Positions 8,560 to 17,416 of a DNA stretch of 64,000 bases are shown here, piece after piece. Within the stretch, counting starts at the first letter, position 1. The number at the start of each line of letters is the position of its first letter. The stretch comes from Candidatus Sulfotelmatobacter kueseliae (GTDB taxonomy: Bacteria; Acidobacteriota; Terriglobia; Terriglobales; Acidobacteriaceae): contig OMOD01000125.1 of NCBI GenBank assembly GCA_900290255.1, forward strand, positions 1 to 64,000, given 5' to 3'. The translations under genes were made by a program, and so were the position numbers. The notes below the pieces were generated by a model that saw only the letters and a list, made by a program, of their open reading frames with translations, searched no databases and had not been told where the DNA came from.

Positions 8560-9759
8560 GTGAAAACAAAAAAAGGTGTGATTGGAATCCTCACTGGTGG
8601 CGGCGATGTGCCGGGCCTCAACCCCGCCATCCGTGCCGTGACCATCCGTGCGCTGCGCGAGGGCTGCGAGGTGGTTGGCATCCGCCGGGGGTGGGCCGGA
8701 CTGGTCGACCTCGTCCGCGAAAAGGACTACGACAACCGGGAGAACTTCCAGACGTTGTCGGAGGATCTGGTCAACCGCACCGGTCGAACGGGCGGCACGT
8801 TCCTGCATACCTCGCGGACCAACCCCAGCAAGGTGAAGAGGGCCAGCGTTCCTGCCCATTTGCAGTCCACATACAACGCCGAGAAGAACGACCTGACCGC
8901 AGAAGTCCTGAAGAACCTGGATTGGCTCGGCATCGACTACCTCATCCCCATTGGCGGCGACGACACGCTGAGTTACGGCGTGCGTCTCTATCAGGAAGGA
9001 GTGAAGGTGGTCGCGATTCCCAAGACCATGGACAACGATGTTCCGGGCACCGACTACTGTATCGGTTTCAGCACCTGCGTAACGCGCACCATTTCCATGA
9101 CCAACAGTCTGCGCACCAGCGCTGGCTCCCACGAGCGCTTCATGGTCCTCGAAGTCTTCGGCCGTTATGCCGGGTTTACCGCCATGCTGCCCACCATGGC
9201 TGGAGCCGCGAACCGCTGCGTGATCCCGGAACACAAATTCGACATCGAGCGACTCACCGAGTTATTGGTCTCGGACCGCCAGAAGAACCCCAGCCACTAT
9301 TCCGTTGTCCTGGTTTCCGAGGGAGCAATGTTCCAGGGCGGAGAAATGGTCTTCGAGGCTGAAACCACCGACGCTTTCGGCCACAAGAAACTAGGCGGCA
9401 TTGGGGACCTGGTGTCGGAAAAGCTGAAAGAGCTTTCCCCGAAGTACAACAACGGCAAAACCATCGACACTATTAACCAGAAACTCGGCTACCTGGTCCG
9501 CTGCGGTGATCCCGATGCCATTGATTCCATCGTTCCCATGGCCTATGGCAACCTCGCCTTGGACCTGCTCCTGGGCAAGATCCATGGGCGACTTGTCGTC
9601 CTCAGGAATGGCCGTTACGACAACATGCCCATCGACACAGTTACTGCTTCAAAAAAAGTCGTTAACGTGAAAGAGCAGTACAACATCGACCGCCTCCGCC
9701 CCCATTACAAAAGCTTCGAGATGAAACCACTCTTCATCATGACCAGCGAAATGGGATAG
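8560..9759 (+). CDS. 6-phosphofructokinase, pyrophosphate-type active-site residues
   Basis: The enzyme phosphorylates fructose 6-phosphate in glycolysis. Family A motifs are clear: GILTGGGDVPGLNPAIRA at the N-terminus, the phosphoryl-donor loop PIGGDDTLSYG, the catalytic loop PKTMDNDVPGTDY and the substrate region ERFMVLEVFGRYAG. In this family Gly at the second loop residue and Gly before TxDND mark ATP users, while Asp (GGDD, residue 135) and Lys (PKTMDND, residue 155) mark pyrophosphate users; this protein has both pyrophosphate-type residues. I place the start at the GTG at 8560 because AAGGTGG sits five bases before it; a GTG at 8551 lacks such a site. The length (399 residues) is normal. 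Donor use is predicted, not shown. Confidence 0.9.
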   Translation: MKTKKGVIGILTGGGDVPGLNPAIRAVTIRALREGCEVVGIRRGWAGLVDLVREKDYDNRENFQTLSEDLVNRTGRTGGTFLHTSRTNPSKVKRASVPAHLQSTYNAEKNDLTAEVLKNLDWLGIDYLIPIGGDDTLSYGVRLYQEGVKVVAIPKTMDNDVPGTDYCIGFSTCVTRTISMTNSLRTSAGSHERFMVLEVFGRYAGFTAMLPTMAGAANRCVIPEHKFDIERLTELLVSDRQKNPSHYSVVLVSEGAMFQGGEMVFEAETTDAFGHKKLGGIGDLVSEKLKELSPKYNNGKTIDTINQKLGYLVRCGDPDAIDSIVPMAYGNLALDLLLGKIHGRLVVLRNGRYDNMPIDTVTASKKVVNVKEQYNIDRLRPHYKSFEMKPLFIMTSEMG

Positions 9760-9846
9760 CCATCCCGATCAATGATGGTAATGTGCTGAGTGGTTCATCC
9801 GATCTGCCGAGTGGCGTGAACACGACATTACCCTTTGATATACAAT

Positions 9847-9864
9847 TGCGTTTACCTTACCGCA
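9847..9864. promoter_or_regulatory. LacI-type operator, copy 1 (autoregulatory)
   Basis: TGCGTTTACCTTACCGCA is a near-palindrome matching the sites at 12226 and 17285. It ends seven bases before the ATG of the LacI gene and is preceded directly by a -10-like TACAAT (9841-9846), so binding would block its own transcription and ribosome access. Confidence 0.65.
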
Positions 9865-9871
9865 GGAGAGC

Positions 9872-10954
9872 ATGAAGAAGAGTGTCGGCCTTCTAGAGAT
9901 TGCAAAACTGGCGAATGTTTCATTGGGGACCGTCGATCGGGCGATACACAACCGCGGCCGGATCGGCGAAGAAACTCGCAAACGGGTTCTGGCTGTCGCT
10001 AAGCAGCTGGGATACAAGCCCAACCTTGCGGCGCGGGCACTCTCCCGAGGACCCGATTCCATCTCTGTAGCAGTCTGCATTCCCCGCGAGATCCGCTATT
10101 ACTTCGATCAGCTGCGCCAGGGTATCCTCGATGAAGCCAGGCACTTTGAACATCTCGGGCTTCAGGTGAAGTACACCGCAATCGAACGATTGGGAGTGGG
10201 CGAGGCGGCCGCAGTGCAGGCGAGCATTGACCGTGAACCACAGGCCCTGATTATCGTGCCTGGCGATACTGAGAGCCTCACTCCGCTGATCAATGAAGCC
10301 GAGAGGCGAAATATTCGCGTCGTCTGCCTCGATAGTGATGCGCCCTTAAGCCGGAGGACGACAGCCGTATGTGTAGATGCTGAAGTGGGAGGGAGGCTGG
10401 CGGCTGAGTTGTTGGGCAGATTCGTTCCTCCCGGTTCCGATGTAGCGGTGGTCACGGGCGATTTGCACACCGAGGATCATCGTAGGAAAGTCGCAGGCTT
10501 TACCGATCTGTTTCAGCGGATTTGTCCGGGCGGACAGGTGGTGGAGGTAATCGAGGACCACGAAAGCGAAGAAGAGTCTTATCAGAAATGCTGCCGTTTG
10601 CTCGAGGAAAGGACGACGATCGCCGGTCTCTATGTGAGCACTGCCAATTGCCTGCCCGTTTGCCGAGCCGTAACCACTCTCGGTCTGTCACAGAAGGTCA
10701 AACTTATCGCCAGTGATCTCTTTCTGGAGATGATGCCTTACTTCGACATGGGCGTGATTGCAGCATCTATCTATGCCAGACCGTTTTCACTGGGACGCAT
10801 GGCCGTACGAGCGATTGTGGAGCATGTTCTATACGGGCGTCGGATACGTTCGAAATATTACGTCCCACCGCAGGTGGTAACGCGTTCCACCATGCACCTG
10901 TTTCGCGAGGCAAAGAGCCTTCAAAGAAAAGGTCGGGATGAAGGTGGGGAGTGA
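9872..10954 (+). CDS. LacI family transcriptional regulator
   Basis: This 360-residue regulator has an N-terminal LacI helix-turn-helix (GLLEIAKLANVSLGTVDRAI, residues about 6-26) with the hinge-proximal block RKRVLAVAKQLGYKPNLAARALS, then a periplasmic-binding-protein-like sensor domain to the C-terminus. The sensor differs from the usual GalR type (for example SISVAVCIPREIRYYFDQLR) and resembles ribose-binding folds. The ATG is preceded by CAGGAGAG. An 18-bp near-palindrome overlaps its own leader, and two more copies lie before the beta-helix gene at 12163 and between 17110 and 17417, so it probably controls those genes. The ligand is likely a sugar from the glycans handled by that regulon, but its identity is unknown. 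Confidence 0.92.
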   Translation: MKKSVGLLEIAKLANVSLGTVDRAIHNRGRIGEETRKRVLAVAKQLGYKPNLAARALSRGPDSISVAVCIPREIRYYFDQLRQGILDEARHFEHLGLQVKYTAIERLGVGEAAAVQASIDREPQALIIVPGDTESLTPLINEAERRNIRVVCLDSDAPLSRRTTAVCVDAEVGGRLAAELLGRFVPPGSDVAVVTGDLHTEDHRRKVAGFTDLFQRICPGGQVVEVIEDHESEEESYQKCCRLLEERTTIAGLYVSTANCLPVCRAVTTLGLSQKVKLIASDLFLEMMPYFDMGVIAASIYARPFSLGRMAVRAIVEHVLYGRRIRSKYYVPPQVVTRSTMHLFREAKSLQRKGRDEGGE

Positions 10955-10970
10955 TCCGGTAACGTTGGCA

Positions 10971-10990
10971 CCGGGCTGGGCGCAGCCCGG
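10971..10990. terminator. Candidate shared terminator hairpin between convergent genes
   Basis: CCGGGCTG (10971-10978) pairs perfectly with CAGCCCGG (10983-10990) around GGCG. It lies in the 66-base gap between the convergent LacI and beta-helix genes. There is no clear U-tract on either side, so its role as terminator is tentative. Confidence 0.45.
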
Positions 10991-11020
10991 AGGTCCCGAA
11001 GCGCCCGGCGCCTTGGCGAT

Positions 11021-12163
11021 TCAGTCGCAGGGCGGCCATTTTGTCTGCGTCGAGTAAGGCGATCGAACAACACAAGTCCTGGGCCCAGGAGGAATTAAGG
11101 GCGGCGGCAACTTGGTTTCGACTGGGTCAAGCTGCTTTCGCGCTGGCTCGCCCCAGATGTTGTCCTTCAGGGTCACCGGCTCGCATCCGCCACCGTTCGA
11201 GAATCCGTCCAGAGTGCCGCCCTGCTTTACCGCCGTTCCGATGTTATTTGAAACTGCCACCGGCCCGCAGGGCAATCTCTTGTATTGATTCCACACGTAC
11301 ACGGCAGTGTTTCCACCTTTAGGCACGGGGTTACGATTGACAACCCAATTGCCCTCTACCACCTGGTCGGTGCCGCTGGCGATTCCAATGCCGCACTGCC
11401 CGGTGTCTACCAGCCGGTTGGCAGTGAACTGCGCGCTGTTTGCGCCTTCATCGGCAATCAGCCCACATCCCGACGGGCTGTGCCCGCCTTTTATATAGTT
11501 GCCGCTGGCGACGATGTTCGAAGCGAATCCAAAGTTGATAGAGTCCTCCTGGTTTTCGGCATAACGATACTTTTGTGTATCGAGGCTGCTGAGCGCGTAG
11601 TTGTCCTTCACGACAATATCGCTCGCTTTCCAGGCTTGGACATTCTGGCCTCTGGGGTAGGGGCCGCGGGGATTGAGAAAGAAATTTCCAATGACCACAA
11701 GCCCGGCTACGTTCTTGGTGGCTTCAATATTGGATTCACCGTAGGCAATCACATTCCCCTGGACAGTGATTCGAGAGGTATGGTGCGCATAGACGCCATC
11801 GTTGTGGTCGCAACAGCCTTTGCTCAACGTCTCGGGATGGATGTAGCTGTCGAAGATCTGAATGTCGCCGCCGCCGCTGATATTGACGCCGTTTCCAGCG
11901 CAGGGCCCGATCTCGGAGTTCTCGATAGTGATGTCGTACGAGTCTATGATCTTGACGCAGTCTCCAGTGCTGGAAGTAATTCTTAGGCGCTGGTAGACCT
12001 TGTGACTCTGATTCTTGATGATGAGCGGTCCATGGGCAGGGATGGGCGCCGCGCCAGCTTCGCCACTGCCGGCGAGCCAGCAGGGAATTGCCACAAAGGC
12101 CACGAGGCAGCCGCAGGAAAGGACCACCCGAAGGCAGCGTTCAGGCCATCGCTTAGCGAACAT
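11021..12163 (-). CDS. Secreted right-handed parallel beta-helix protein
   Basis: This 380-residue protein starts at 12163, where CTGGAG precedes the ATG; an upstream ATG at 12190 lacks a ribosome site. A signal peptide (VVLSCGCLVAFVAIPCWLAG, about residues 13-32) leads to repeated short strand-turn units such as ITIENSEIGPC, ITVQGNVIAYGESN and IVVKDNYALSS, the pattern of parallel beta-helices. Cysteines are numerous and paired (GCCDHNDG, LVDTGQCGIGIASGT). It is a clear paralogue of the protein at 26051-27202, sharing the tail PPPLIPPGPRTCVVRSPYST. Beta-helices of this kind are often polysaccharide lyases, hydrolases or glycan-binding proteins; I see no catalytic signature. An 18-bp operator lies 62 bases upstream. 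Confidence 0.8.
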   Translation of the reverse strand: MFAKRWPERCLRVVLSCGCLVAFVAIPCWLAGSGEAGAAPIPAHGPLIIKNQSHKVYQRLRITSSTGDCVKIIDSYDITIENSEIGPCAGNGVNISGGGDIQIFDSYIHPETLSKGCCDHNDGVYAHHTSRITVQGNVIAYGESNIEATKNVAGLVVIGNFFLNPRGPYPRGQNVQAWKASDIVVKDNYALSSLDTQKYRYAENQEDSINFGFASNIVASGNYIKGGHSPSGCGLIADEGANSAQFTANRLVDTGQCGIGIASGTDQVVEGNWVVNRNPVPKGGNTAVYVWNQYKRLPCGPVAVSNNIGTAVKQGGTLDGFSNGGGCEPVTLKDNIWGEPARKQLDPVETKLPPPLIPPGPRTCVVRSPYSTQTKWPPCD

Positions 12164-12225
12164 AGGTGAATCTCCAGAGTTACAGCGCACGGGGAAGGTA
12201 CGAGACTCCCTTGATTGTTTGGTAT

Positions 12226-12243
12226 TGCGGTAACGTTACCGCA
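12226..12243. promoter_or_regulatory. LacI-type operator, copy 2 (perfect palindrome)
   Basis: TGCGGTAACGTTACCGCA is a perfect 18-bp inverted repeat with the central CG typical of LacI operators. It lies upstream of the minus-strand beta-helix gene, after a TTGCAT that could be the -35 element, so the palindrome would cover the -10 region. Confidence 0.75.
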
Positions 12244-12287
12244 GCTCCGGTTCGAATGCAAGAACTATTCGCACAGAAAGGGAATTT

Positions 12288-13718
12288 TCAAACTCGGCCA
12301 TTGGCAAACTCCCGCTCGATTTCCTCAAGAGCCCGGCCTTTCGTTTCCGGGACGCGCAGGTAAATGAACAACAGGCCGATGAAACAGACGCTTGCATAAC
12401 CCCAGAACACTCCAGAGGAACCGAGGGTGCAGTTCAATATCGGAAAAGTAAAGGCGAGCAAAAACGACGCGATCCAGAGCGCGGACACCGAAACCGAAAC
12501 CGCCGCGCCGCGAACACGGTTTGGGAAAATCTCTGAGATCAGAACCCACGTGACCGGCGCTAATGATAAGGCATAGAAGCCGATGGCGAAGAGAGTGAAC
12601 ACCAAAATCGGCCATCCCTTGACTCCAGCGCGATAGGTGAATCCCAGCACGGTGTGTGACAGGGCAATTCCGGCGCAACCAAACAGCATCAAGGCGCGAC
12701 GTCCAAACCAATCAACGAGTCCGAGGGCCACCAAAGTGAAGAGCAGGTTGACTGTGCCGGTAATCACGATATTGAACAGAATGCCGCTGACTCCGTACCC
12801 CGCATTGCGATAAACCTCTTCCGCATAGTTAAAAAGAATGTTGATGCCGCTCCACTGCTGCAGAACGGCGAGCGACATTCCTATGAGCAAGATTCTCAAA
12901 ATACGCGGGGAGAGCAACATACGCCAGACCGGCCCGACCTGTGCTTCTGCCGAAAGTGAATTCTGAATGTCTGACAGAGCTTGCTGAGCGTATGGTTCTC
13001 CGCCGATGCGCGCCAAGACGCCACGGGCACTGTTGTGATCGCCGCTCTTGGCCAGCCAGCGCGGACTTTCAGGGATGAACAGCGAGCCGAGAAAGAAAAT
13101 GGTCGAGGGGACCACGATCGCCGTGAACATCCAGCGCCAGCCGTACTGGCCGTTCCAGGACTGGCGGATCATTTCGCTGGTTGCGCCGTCGGGGACTCTT
13201 TCCGCCAGCAACCAATTCACAATCTGCGCGGCCAAAACGCCAACGACAATGCTCAACTGATTCAGCGTAACCAATCGTCCGCGCCACGGTGCTGGGCTGA
13301 TCTCCGCGATGTAGGTGGGCGAAGCGTTGGAGGCAATGCCGATGGCAACCCCGCCGATAATGCGCCAGGTAATAAACGCTGAAAAGCTATACGCCCAGCC
13401 GGTCAGCAGGGATGAGATCGCAAACAGAACCGCCGAAAGAATCAGCATTTTCTTGCGGCCGAAGCGGTCGCTCATTCCACCAGCCAAAATGGAGCCGAGC
13501 AGGCAGCCAATGAGGGCACAGCTATTGGCCCAACCGATGAGTTGTTCGGAAGTGAGCTGAAAGTATTTTTCGTAAAAGGGTTTGGCGCCACCGATCACGA
13601 CCCAGTCATAACCGAAAAGAAGTCCGCCGAGGGCACCCACCGAAGAGATGGTCCAGACATAGACGCCGTTGTAGAGTCCGTCACCGGGTGTTGAAGAAAC
13701 GGTTGCCGTGGAGTGCAT
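12288..13718 (-). CDS. Sugar porter, major facilitator superfamily
   Basis: This 476-residue inner-membrane carrier belongs to the sugar porter family (XylE, AraE, GalP type), which imports monosaccharides with protons. Twelve hydrophobic segments are visible. Family signatures are present: GLLFGYDWVVIGG in helix 1, DRFGRKK between helices 2 and 3, IPESPRWL after helix 6, QQWSGINILFNYAEEVY in helix 7 (the sugar-binding QQxxG-N block), WFGRRALM between helices 8 and 9, and VPETKGR at the end. It starts 8 bases after the stop of the DUF5107-TPR gene and must share its transcript and the operator at 17285. No strong ribosome site precedes the ATG, which fits coupled translation. The substrate is inferred to be a released sugar. 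Confidence 0.92.
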   Translation of the reverse strand: MHSTATVSSTPGDGLYNGVYVWTISSVGALGGLLFGYDWVVIGGAKPFYEKYFQLTSEQLIGWANSCALIGCLLGSILAGGMSDRFGRKKMLILSAVLFAISSLLTGWAYSFSAFITWRIIGGVAIGIASNASPTYIAEISPAPWRGRLVTLNQLSIVVGVLAAQIVNWLLAERVPDGATSEMIRQSWNGQYGWRWMFTAIVVPSTIFFLGSLFIPESPRWLAKSGDHNSARGVLARIGGEPYAQQALSDIQNSLSAEAQVGPVWRMLLSPRILRILLIGMSLAVLQQWSGINILFNYAEEVYRNAGYGVSGILFNIVITGTVNLLFTLVALGLVDWFGRRALMLFGCAGIALSHTVLGFTYRAGVKGWPILVFTLFAIGFYALSLAPVTWVLISEIFPNRVRGAAVSVSVSALWIASFLLAFTFPILNCTLGSSGVFWGYASVCFIGLLFIYLRVPETKGRALEEIEREFANGRV

Positions 13719-13726
13719 GAGTGAAT

Positions 13727-16700
13727 TTAACCAGAAGTAGCAACCAGGTGCGTCTCGATTTCGTCCAGCAGATCGGCGGCCAGCGGATGGTTCCGGTCGG
13801 ACTCCAGCACTTCGTTGATCAGCCGCTGTGCTTTTTCCTTGTCTCCCAGGCCGAACCAGGCTTGAGCTTGAAGAAAAGTGGCGGCGATCCGATGCCGCTT
13901 CTGCAGGTCGTCTTCAAAAAGCAACATGGTGGGTAATGATGTTGCGAAGTAATCGATCTTGACCGGTTGTCGCGCGAGGCTTTCGGCATACGCAAACAAA
14001 GAACGCAGAAGGGCTTCGGCTTCTGTCCTCCGATTGAGGCGCTTTAGCGCGAGTGCGTTGTAGTAAGTCATCTCCGAATACGATTTGACGTGCATTTCCT
14101 GGAAGTCCCCCTGTTGCCGGGCGGCGCGTTCCCACCACTGGCGAGCCGATGCAGGGTCGCCAGCGGCGTCTAGAGCGACTCCCAGCCAGTAGTAGATGTC
14201 GCTCTGATTGGCGAGGAGGTGTTTAGCTTCTCCGAGATTCCGTGGGCAGGTTAGTGCAGCTTCGAAAAGTTTCTGCGCTTCTCCAGTGTTTTTCTCGGCT
14301 AGAGCGTTTCGTCCGAGTGCGAGATGTGTGCGCACATGTTGCCCCAGTACCAGACCTTCCCCTCCTTCCCACGGCTGAAACTGGCGCGACCTGATCAGTG
14401 CCAGTGCTTGTTGATGGTGGCGGGTTTGGTTGTAAAGGCTGGCGAGCTCAATCGACAAATCGTCGCGAAGGCGGACTAAATCGGGGAATCTCTCCAGTTC
14501 AGCAAGACGCCTCTGCGGCAATTCTCCAATCCGCTTCCAAAGCTGATCGCGCTCGTAGAGTATGCGGGCATCACCGGGATTAGCTTGAAAAGCCTTTTCA
14601 AACGCACTACGAGCTTGATCGGGATCGTGCAGAACGTTGAAATACCCAATTGCCAGATTGCGCCACACTACGGAGAAAGAAGGATCCAGCCGCGCGGAGT
14701 GCTCCCACAGGGAAATGGTTTCGCGATGCCGGCGCCGGTCATAAAGCAAATTGCCCAGATAGTACGCGCACCGCGCATCCTGCGGGTTGGCCCCTAGCGC
14801 CGCTTGCAGGATAAGCAGTTCGTCCAGGCGACTCGGGAAGCAATAGTCCGGAGAAGCCGCAGCTGCCTGGGCGAAAGCGGAATGGGCAGCGGAGATATTC
14901 CCAAGTTGCTGGTGAAAAAATCCAACTGCATAAAGCACCATCGGCGCTGAACCGTCGTTGGCTTGGGAATTGGCGTGCGCGAGGATCTCCAACGCTTCGG
15001 TCAATAGGCCGGCACGCGCGTAGTCGAGCGCCAAATCCAGAAGCATCGGATTGTCTGCCGGCAGCGAGCCGTCGGCGAGATAGCGAGCCCAGCAATCCAT
15101 GAGGTCCAGCTTCAAGGTCTCGCGCAGTAAGCGTTCTGCTTCTTCTTTCTCACCCAGTTTGCGCAAGACAACTACCGCCAGGTTCCGAGCGTTTAAGTGG
15201 TCGGTATTGTTGCGCGCCGAATTCCTGAGGTGCCGGATGGCGTCCTGCCATTCGCCGCGCTTTGCGTCTATCTCTGCCAGGGCAAGATGCGCCGGCGATC
15301 GCCATGCATAGTTCCACGTAGCCTTGCCGAAGGCGTCATAGGCCTCTTGCTCACGGCCCAGGTAACGGAGGGCGAGTCCAAGATTGTAGTATGGCTCCCC
15401 GTCTCGAGGATTAGGGTTGCGTTTGGTAAGCCTCGCGATAGCCTGGCGGAAATGCTTCTCGGCTTGCTCAAACTCGCCACGGCGCAGGTGCCACAGTCCC
15501 ATGGCATCATTGCAGCGGCTATCGCCGGGATCGCGACGCAGCGCCTCTCGCCAGTAGTCCTGGGGGTACCGGGTAGCGTGGCGATACTGATCGAGATGCA
15601 ATCCGGTGACGTACAGTTCGTCGTTGCTGGCGATCTCTTCCGGCAGGAGTGGCTCGGTTGCGGGCGCGGGCGCTTCGCTTTCCGAAATCCGAGCGGGCGC
15701 GTAGCGCAGCAGTTCATTCCCCTCCTTCGTTTCAACAACAACTAAGAGATCAGTCTCGCTGATGCCCGAGGGCAGGGGGGCAGTCTTGACAAAAGCAGAG
15801 CCGGGCGCCATTTCGGTGGTCCACGTTGCGACTTCCCCGCGATTGGCTTTCAGGCACACACGCGCCGCCGGAAATGTTTGTGTAGCACAGATCCCGACCC
15901 GCGCCGTGCGGTTCTCGATTGTCAAGCTGAGAGCAATATCCCGGTTTGCCTTCTGCGCCGGGCCGATTTCTCGAATGGGGTACCAATAGTGGCTGAAAAC
16001 TCTCGTTTCGCCCGGTGAGAGGAAAGAAAAGTCGGGCTGATTATCGGTGAAGACGCCGGCCATCAGTTCGATGTAGGGTCCGTCTTCATCGGTCAGATTG
16101 CGGTCCCAGGCATAGCCAAATTCGTGGTTTCCCCAGGTCCACTGCTTCTTACCCGGTGAAATGTGATGGTCAGCGACGTGAATAAGGCCAGCTTTTTGCT
16201 TGTGGTCGTAGCCTCCGAAGAAATCCTCGACTGAGCCGACAGCCATGTAACTGGTGGGCACGGGGATGTTCGCGTACCAACTCAAATCGTTTGGCGCGTA
16301 GTGACCGGGAGGAATAAACTGACGCGGCCTCTCTTCCAGGGGCACACCGTGCTCGCCTCGTTCCGCGTAGTTCACGCCATAGTATCGGGATTCGCACAGC
16401 GGGAAGCGGCTCACCGCTCGCTTGGCGTGATCGGTAACGTAGTGCACATCGGGCGGAAAGAAGGATTGGTACAGTTCATGAACCCGGATGCCAACGTTTG
16501 CCCACCACAGAAATGTCTGCACGAACGGCGTGCGATTGTACAGCCGGACCTTGAGCTCGAGGTAAGCTTTCCCGGGATGCAGGCAAACCCCGTGCATGCC
16601 TTTTAACCGGTTCATGGGGTCGTGATCGGAACACCAGATGGTTTGCGAGCCGTCAGGGCTTTTTTCGATCTCCACTCCTACGGGCATGAAAGTAGCCGGC

Positions 16701-17110
16701 CGGTGATGCTGCGGCCAGTTGAATTCCACTCCGCCCGACATCCATGGCCCGGCAAGACCGACCAAAGCAGGCTTGATGACATTCTGACGGTAAAAAAAGT
16801 CGTAGCCGTTGCTCTTGTCCAAGCCCACGTGTATGCGGCCGCCAATTTCCGGAAGCACCATCACGCGAAGGAATTCGTTTTCCAGGTGTACCGCCTGCCA
16901 GGACTGATCAACGGCTTCGGTAGCAATGCGGTCAATGAAGGGAAGCGGGTACACGCGCCCATTACTGCCTTGATAGATGCGCTTCTCGAGAAACATCGGG
17001 TTCTTCTCGGGCAGCAGGGGCAGATACGAGGGAATGACCACAGGATCAAACCAGGCTTTCACCGCACCATTCTGCTCCGGGGGCGCTTTCGGCAGTTCAA
17101 ATCGCTTCAC
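13727..17110 (-). CDS. DUF5107 domain protein with C-terminal TPR repeats
   Basis: The 1127-residue protein begins with a DUF5107 domain (residues about 20-420). It includes FLRVMVLPEIGGRIHVGLDK and WMSGGVEFNWPQHHRPATF, a pattern resembling galactose-mutarotase-like beta-sandwich domains, where glycan-active enzymes place catalytic His and Glu residues; this resemblance is my inference. From about residue 500 to the end there are many TPR units, for example YYNLGLALRYLGREQEAYDA and YYLGNLLYDRRRHRETISLW. No signal peptide is seen, so it is probably cytoplasmic. It is the first gene of an operon with the sugar porter, under a divergent LacI-type operator, so it may act on the sugar that the porter brings in. 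Confidence 0.8.
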   Translation of the reverse strand: MKRFELPKAPPEQNGAVKAWFDPVVIPSYLPLLPEKNPMFLEKRIYQGSNGRVYPLPFIDRIATEAVDQSWQAVHLENEFLRVMVLPEIGGRIHVGLDKSNGYDFFYRQNVIKPALVGLAGPWMSGGVEFNWPQHHRPATFMPVGVEIEKSPDGSQTIWCSDHDPMNRLKGMHGVCLHPGKAYLELKVRLYNRTPFVQTFLWWANVGIRVHELYQSFFPPDVHYVTDHAKRAVSRFPLCESRYYGVNYAERGEHGVPLEERPRQFIPPGHYAPNDLSWYANIPVPTSYMAVGSVEDFFGGYDHKQKAGLIHVADHHISPGKKQWTWGNHEFGYAWDRNLTDEDGPYIELMAGVFTDNQPDFSFLSPGETRVFSHYWYPIREIGPAQKANRDIALSLTIENRTARVGICATQTFPAARVCLKANRGEVATWTTEMAPGSAFVKTAPLPSGISETDLLVVVETKEGNELLRYAPARISESEAPAPATEPLLPEEIASNDELYVTGLHLDQYRHATRYPQDYWREALRRDPGDSRCNDAMGLWHLRRGEFEQAEKHFRQAIARLTKRNPNPRDGEPYYNLGLALRYLGREQEAYDAFGKATWNYAWRSPAHLALAEIDAKRGEWQDAIRHLRNSARNNTDHLNARNLAVVVLRKLGEKEEAERLLRETLKLDLMDCWARYLADGSLPADNPMLLDLALDYARAGLLTEALEILAHANSQANDGSAPMVLYAVGFFHQQLGNISAAHSAFAQAAAASPDYCFPSRLDELLILQAALGANPQDARCAYYLGNLLYDRRRHRETISLWEHSARLDPSFSVVWRNLAIGYFNVLHDPDQARSAFEKAFQANPGDARILYERDQLWKRIGELPQRRLAELERFPDLVRLRDDLSIELASLYNQTRHHQQALALIRSRQFQPWEGGEGLVLGQHVRTHLALGRNALAEKNTGEAQKLFEAALTCPRNLGEAKHLLANQSDIYYWLGVALDAAGDPASARQWWERAARQQGDFQEMHVKSYSEMTYYNALALKRLNRRTEAEALLRSLFAYAESLARQPVKIDYFATSLPTMLLFEDDLQKRHRIAATFLQAQAWFGLGDKEKAQRLINEVLESDRNHPLAADLLDEIETHLVATSG

Positions 17111-17416
17111 AGGTTGTTCTCTCCAGGAGAATCACGGGCCGACGCGGCGTGCCACCGCTATTGCCTGTTCATCCAAGTGAGTCGTGAGGAGTATACGCAC
17201 CGCATTTGCGATAGCGCGAGCATGTCGCCATCCCGCCTTGCCGGAAAAAGACTTGACAAACACGCACGGCCAGGATAATCATTCTGCGTGTACGTTAACG
17301 CAGATCCAACGACCTGTCAACTCCGAAAGAAAACTGCTCCGCTAATCCGTAGAGGGTCCGACGACTCATAGGCAAATCTACGAGCAGCTCGTGCCGAGCA
17401 ACCTGAGGAATCTGGA
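17111..17416. promoter_or_regulatory. Divergent promoter region of the DUF5107-porter operon and the six-hairpin glycosidase
   Basis: This 306-base gap contains two facing promoters around one operator. On the plus strand TTGACA (17253-17258) precedes GATAAT (17274-17279) by 15 bases. On the minus strand TTGACA (17320-17315) precedes a -10 that would fall at about 17298-17293, inside the operator at 17285-17302. No gene was found in it. Confidence 0.5.
17285..17302. promoter_or_regulatory. LacI-type operator, copy 3
   Basis: TGCGTGTACGTTAACGCA matches the other two sites at both outer arms and is palindromic except for two position pairs. It lies between the divergent genes at 17110 (minus) and 17417 (plus), so a single bound repressor could shut both. 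Confidence 0.65.
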
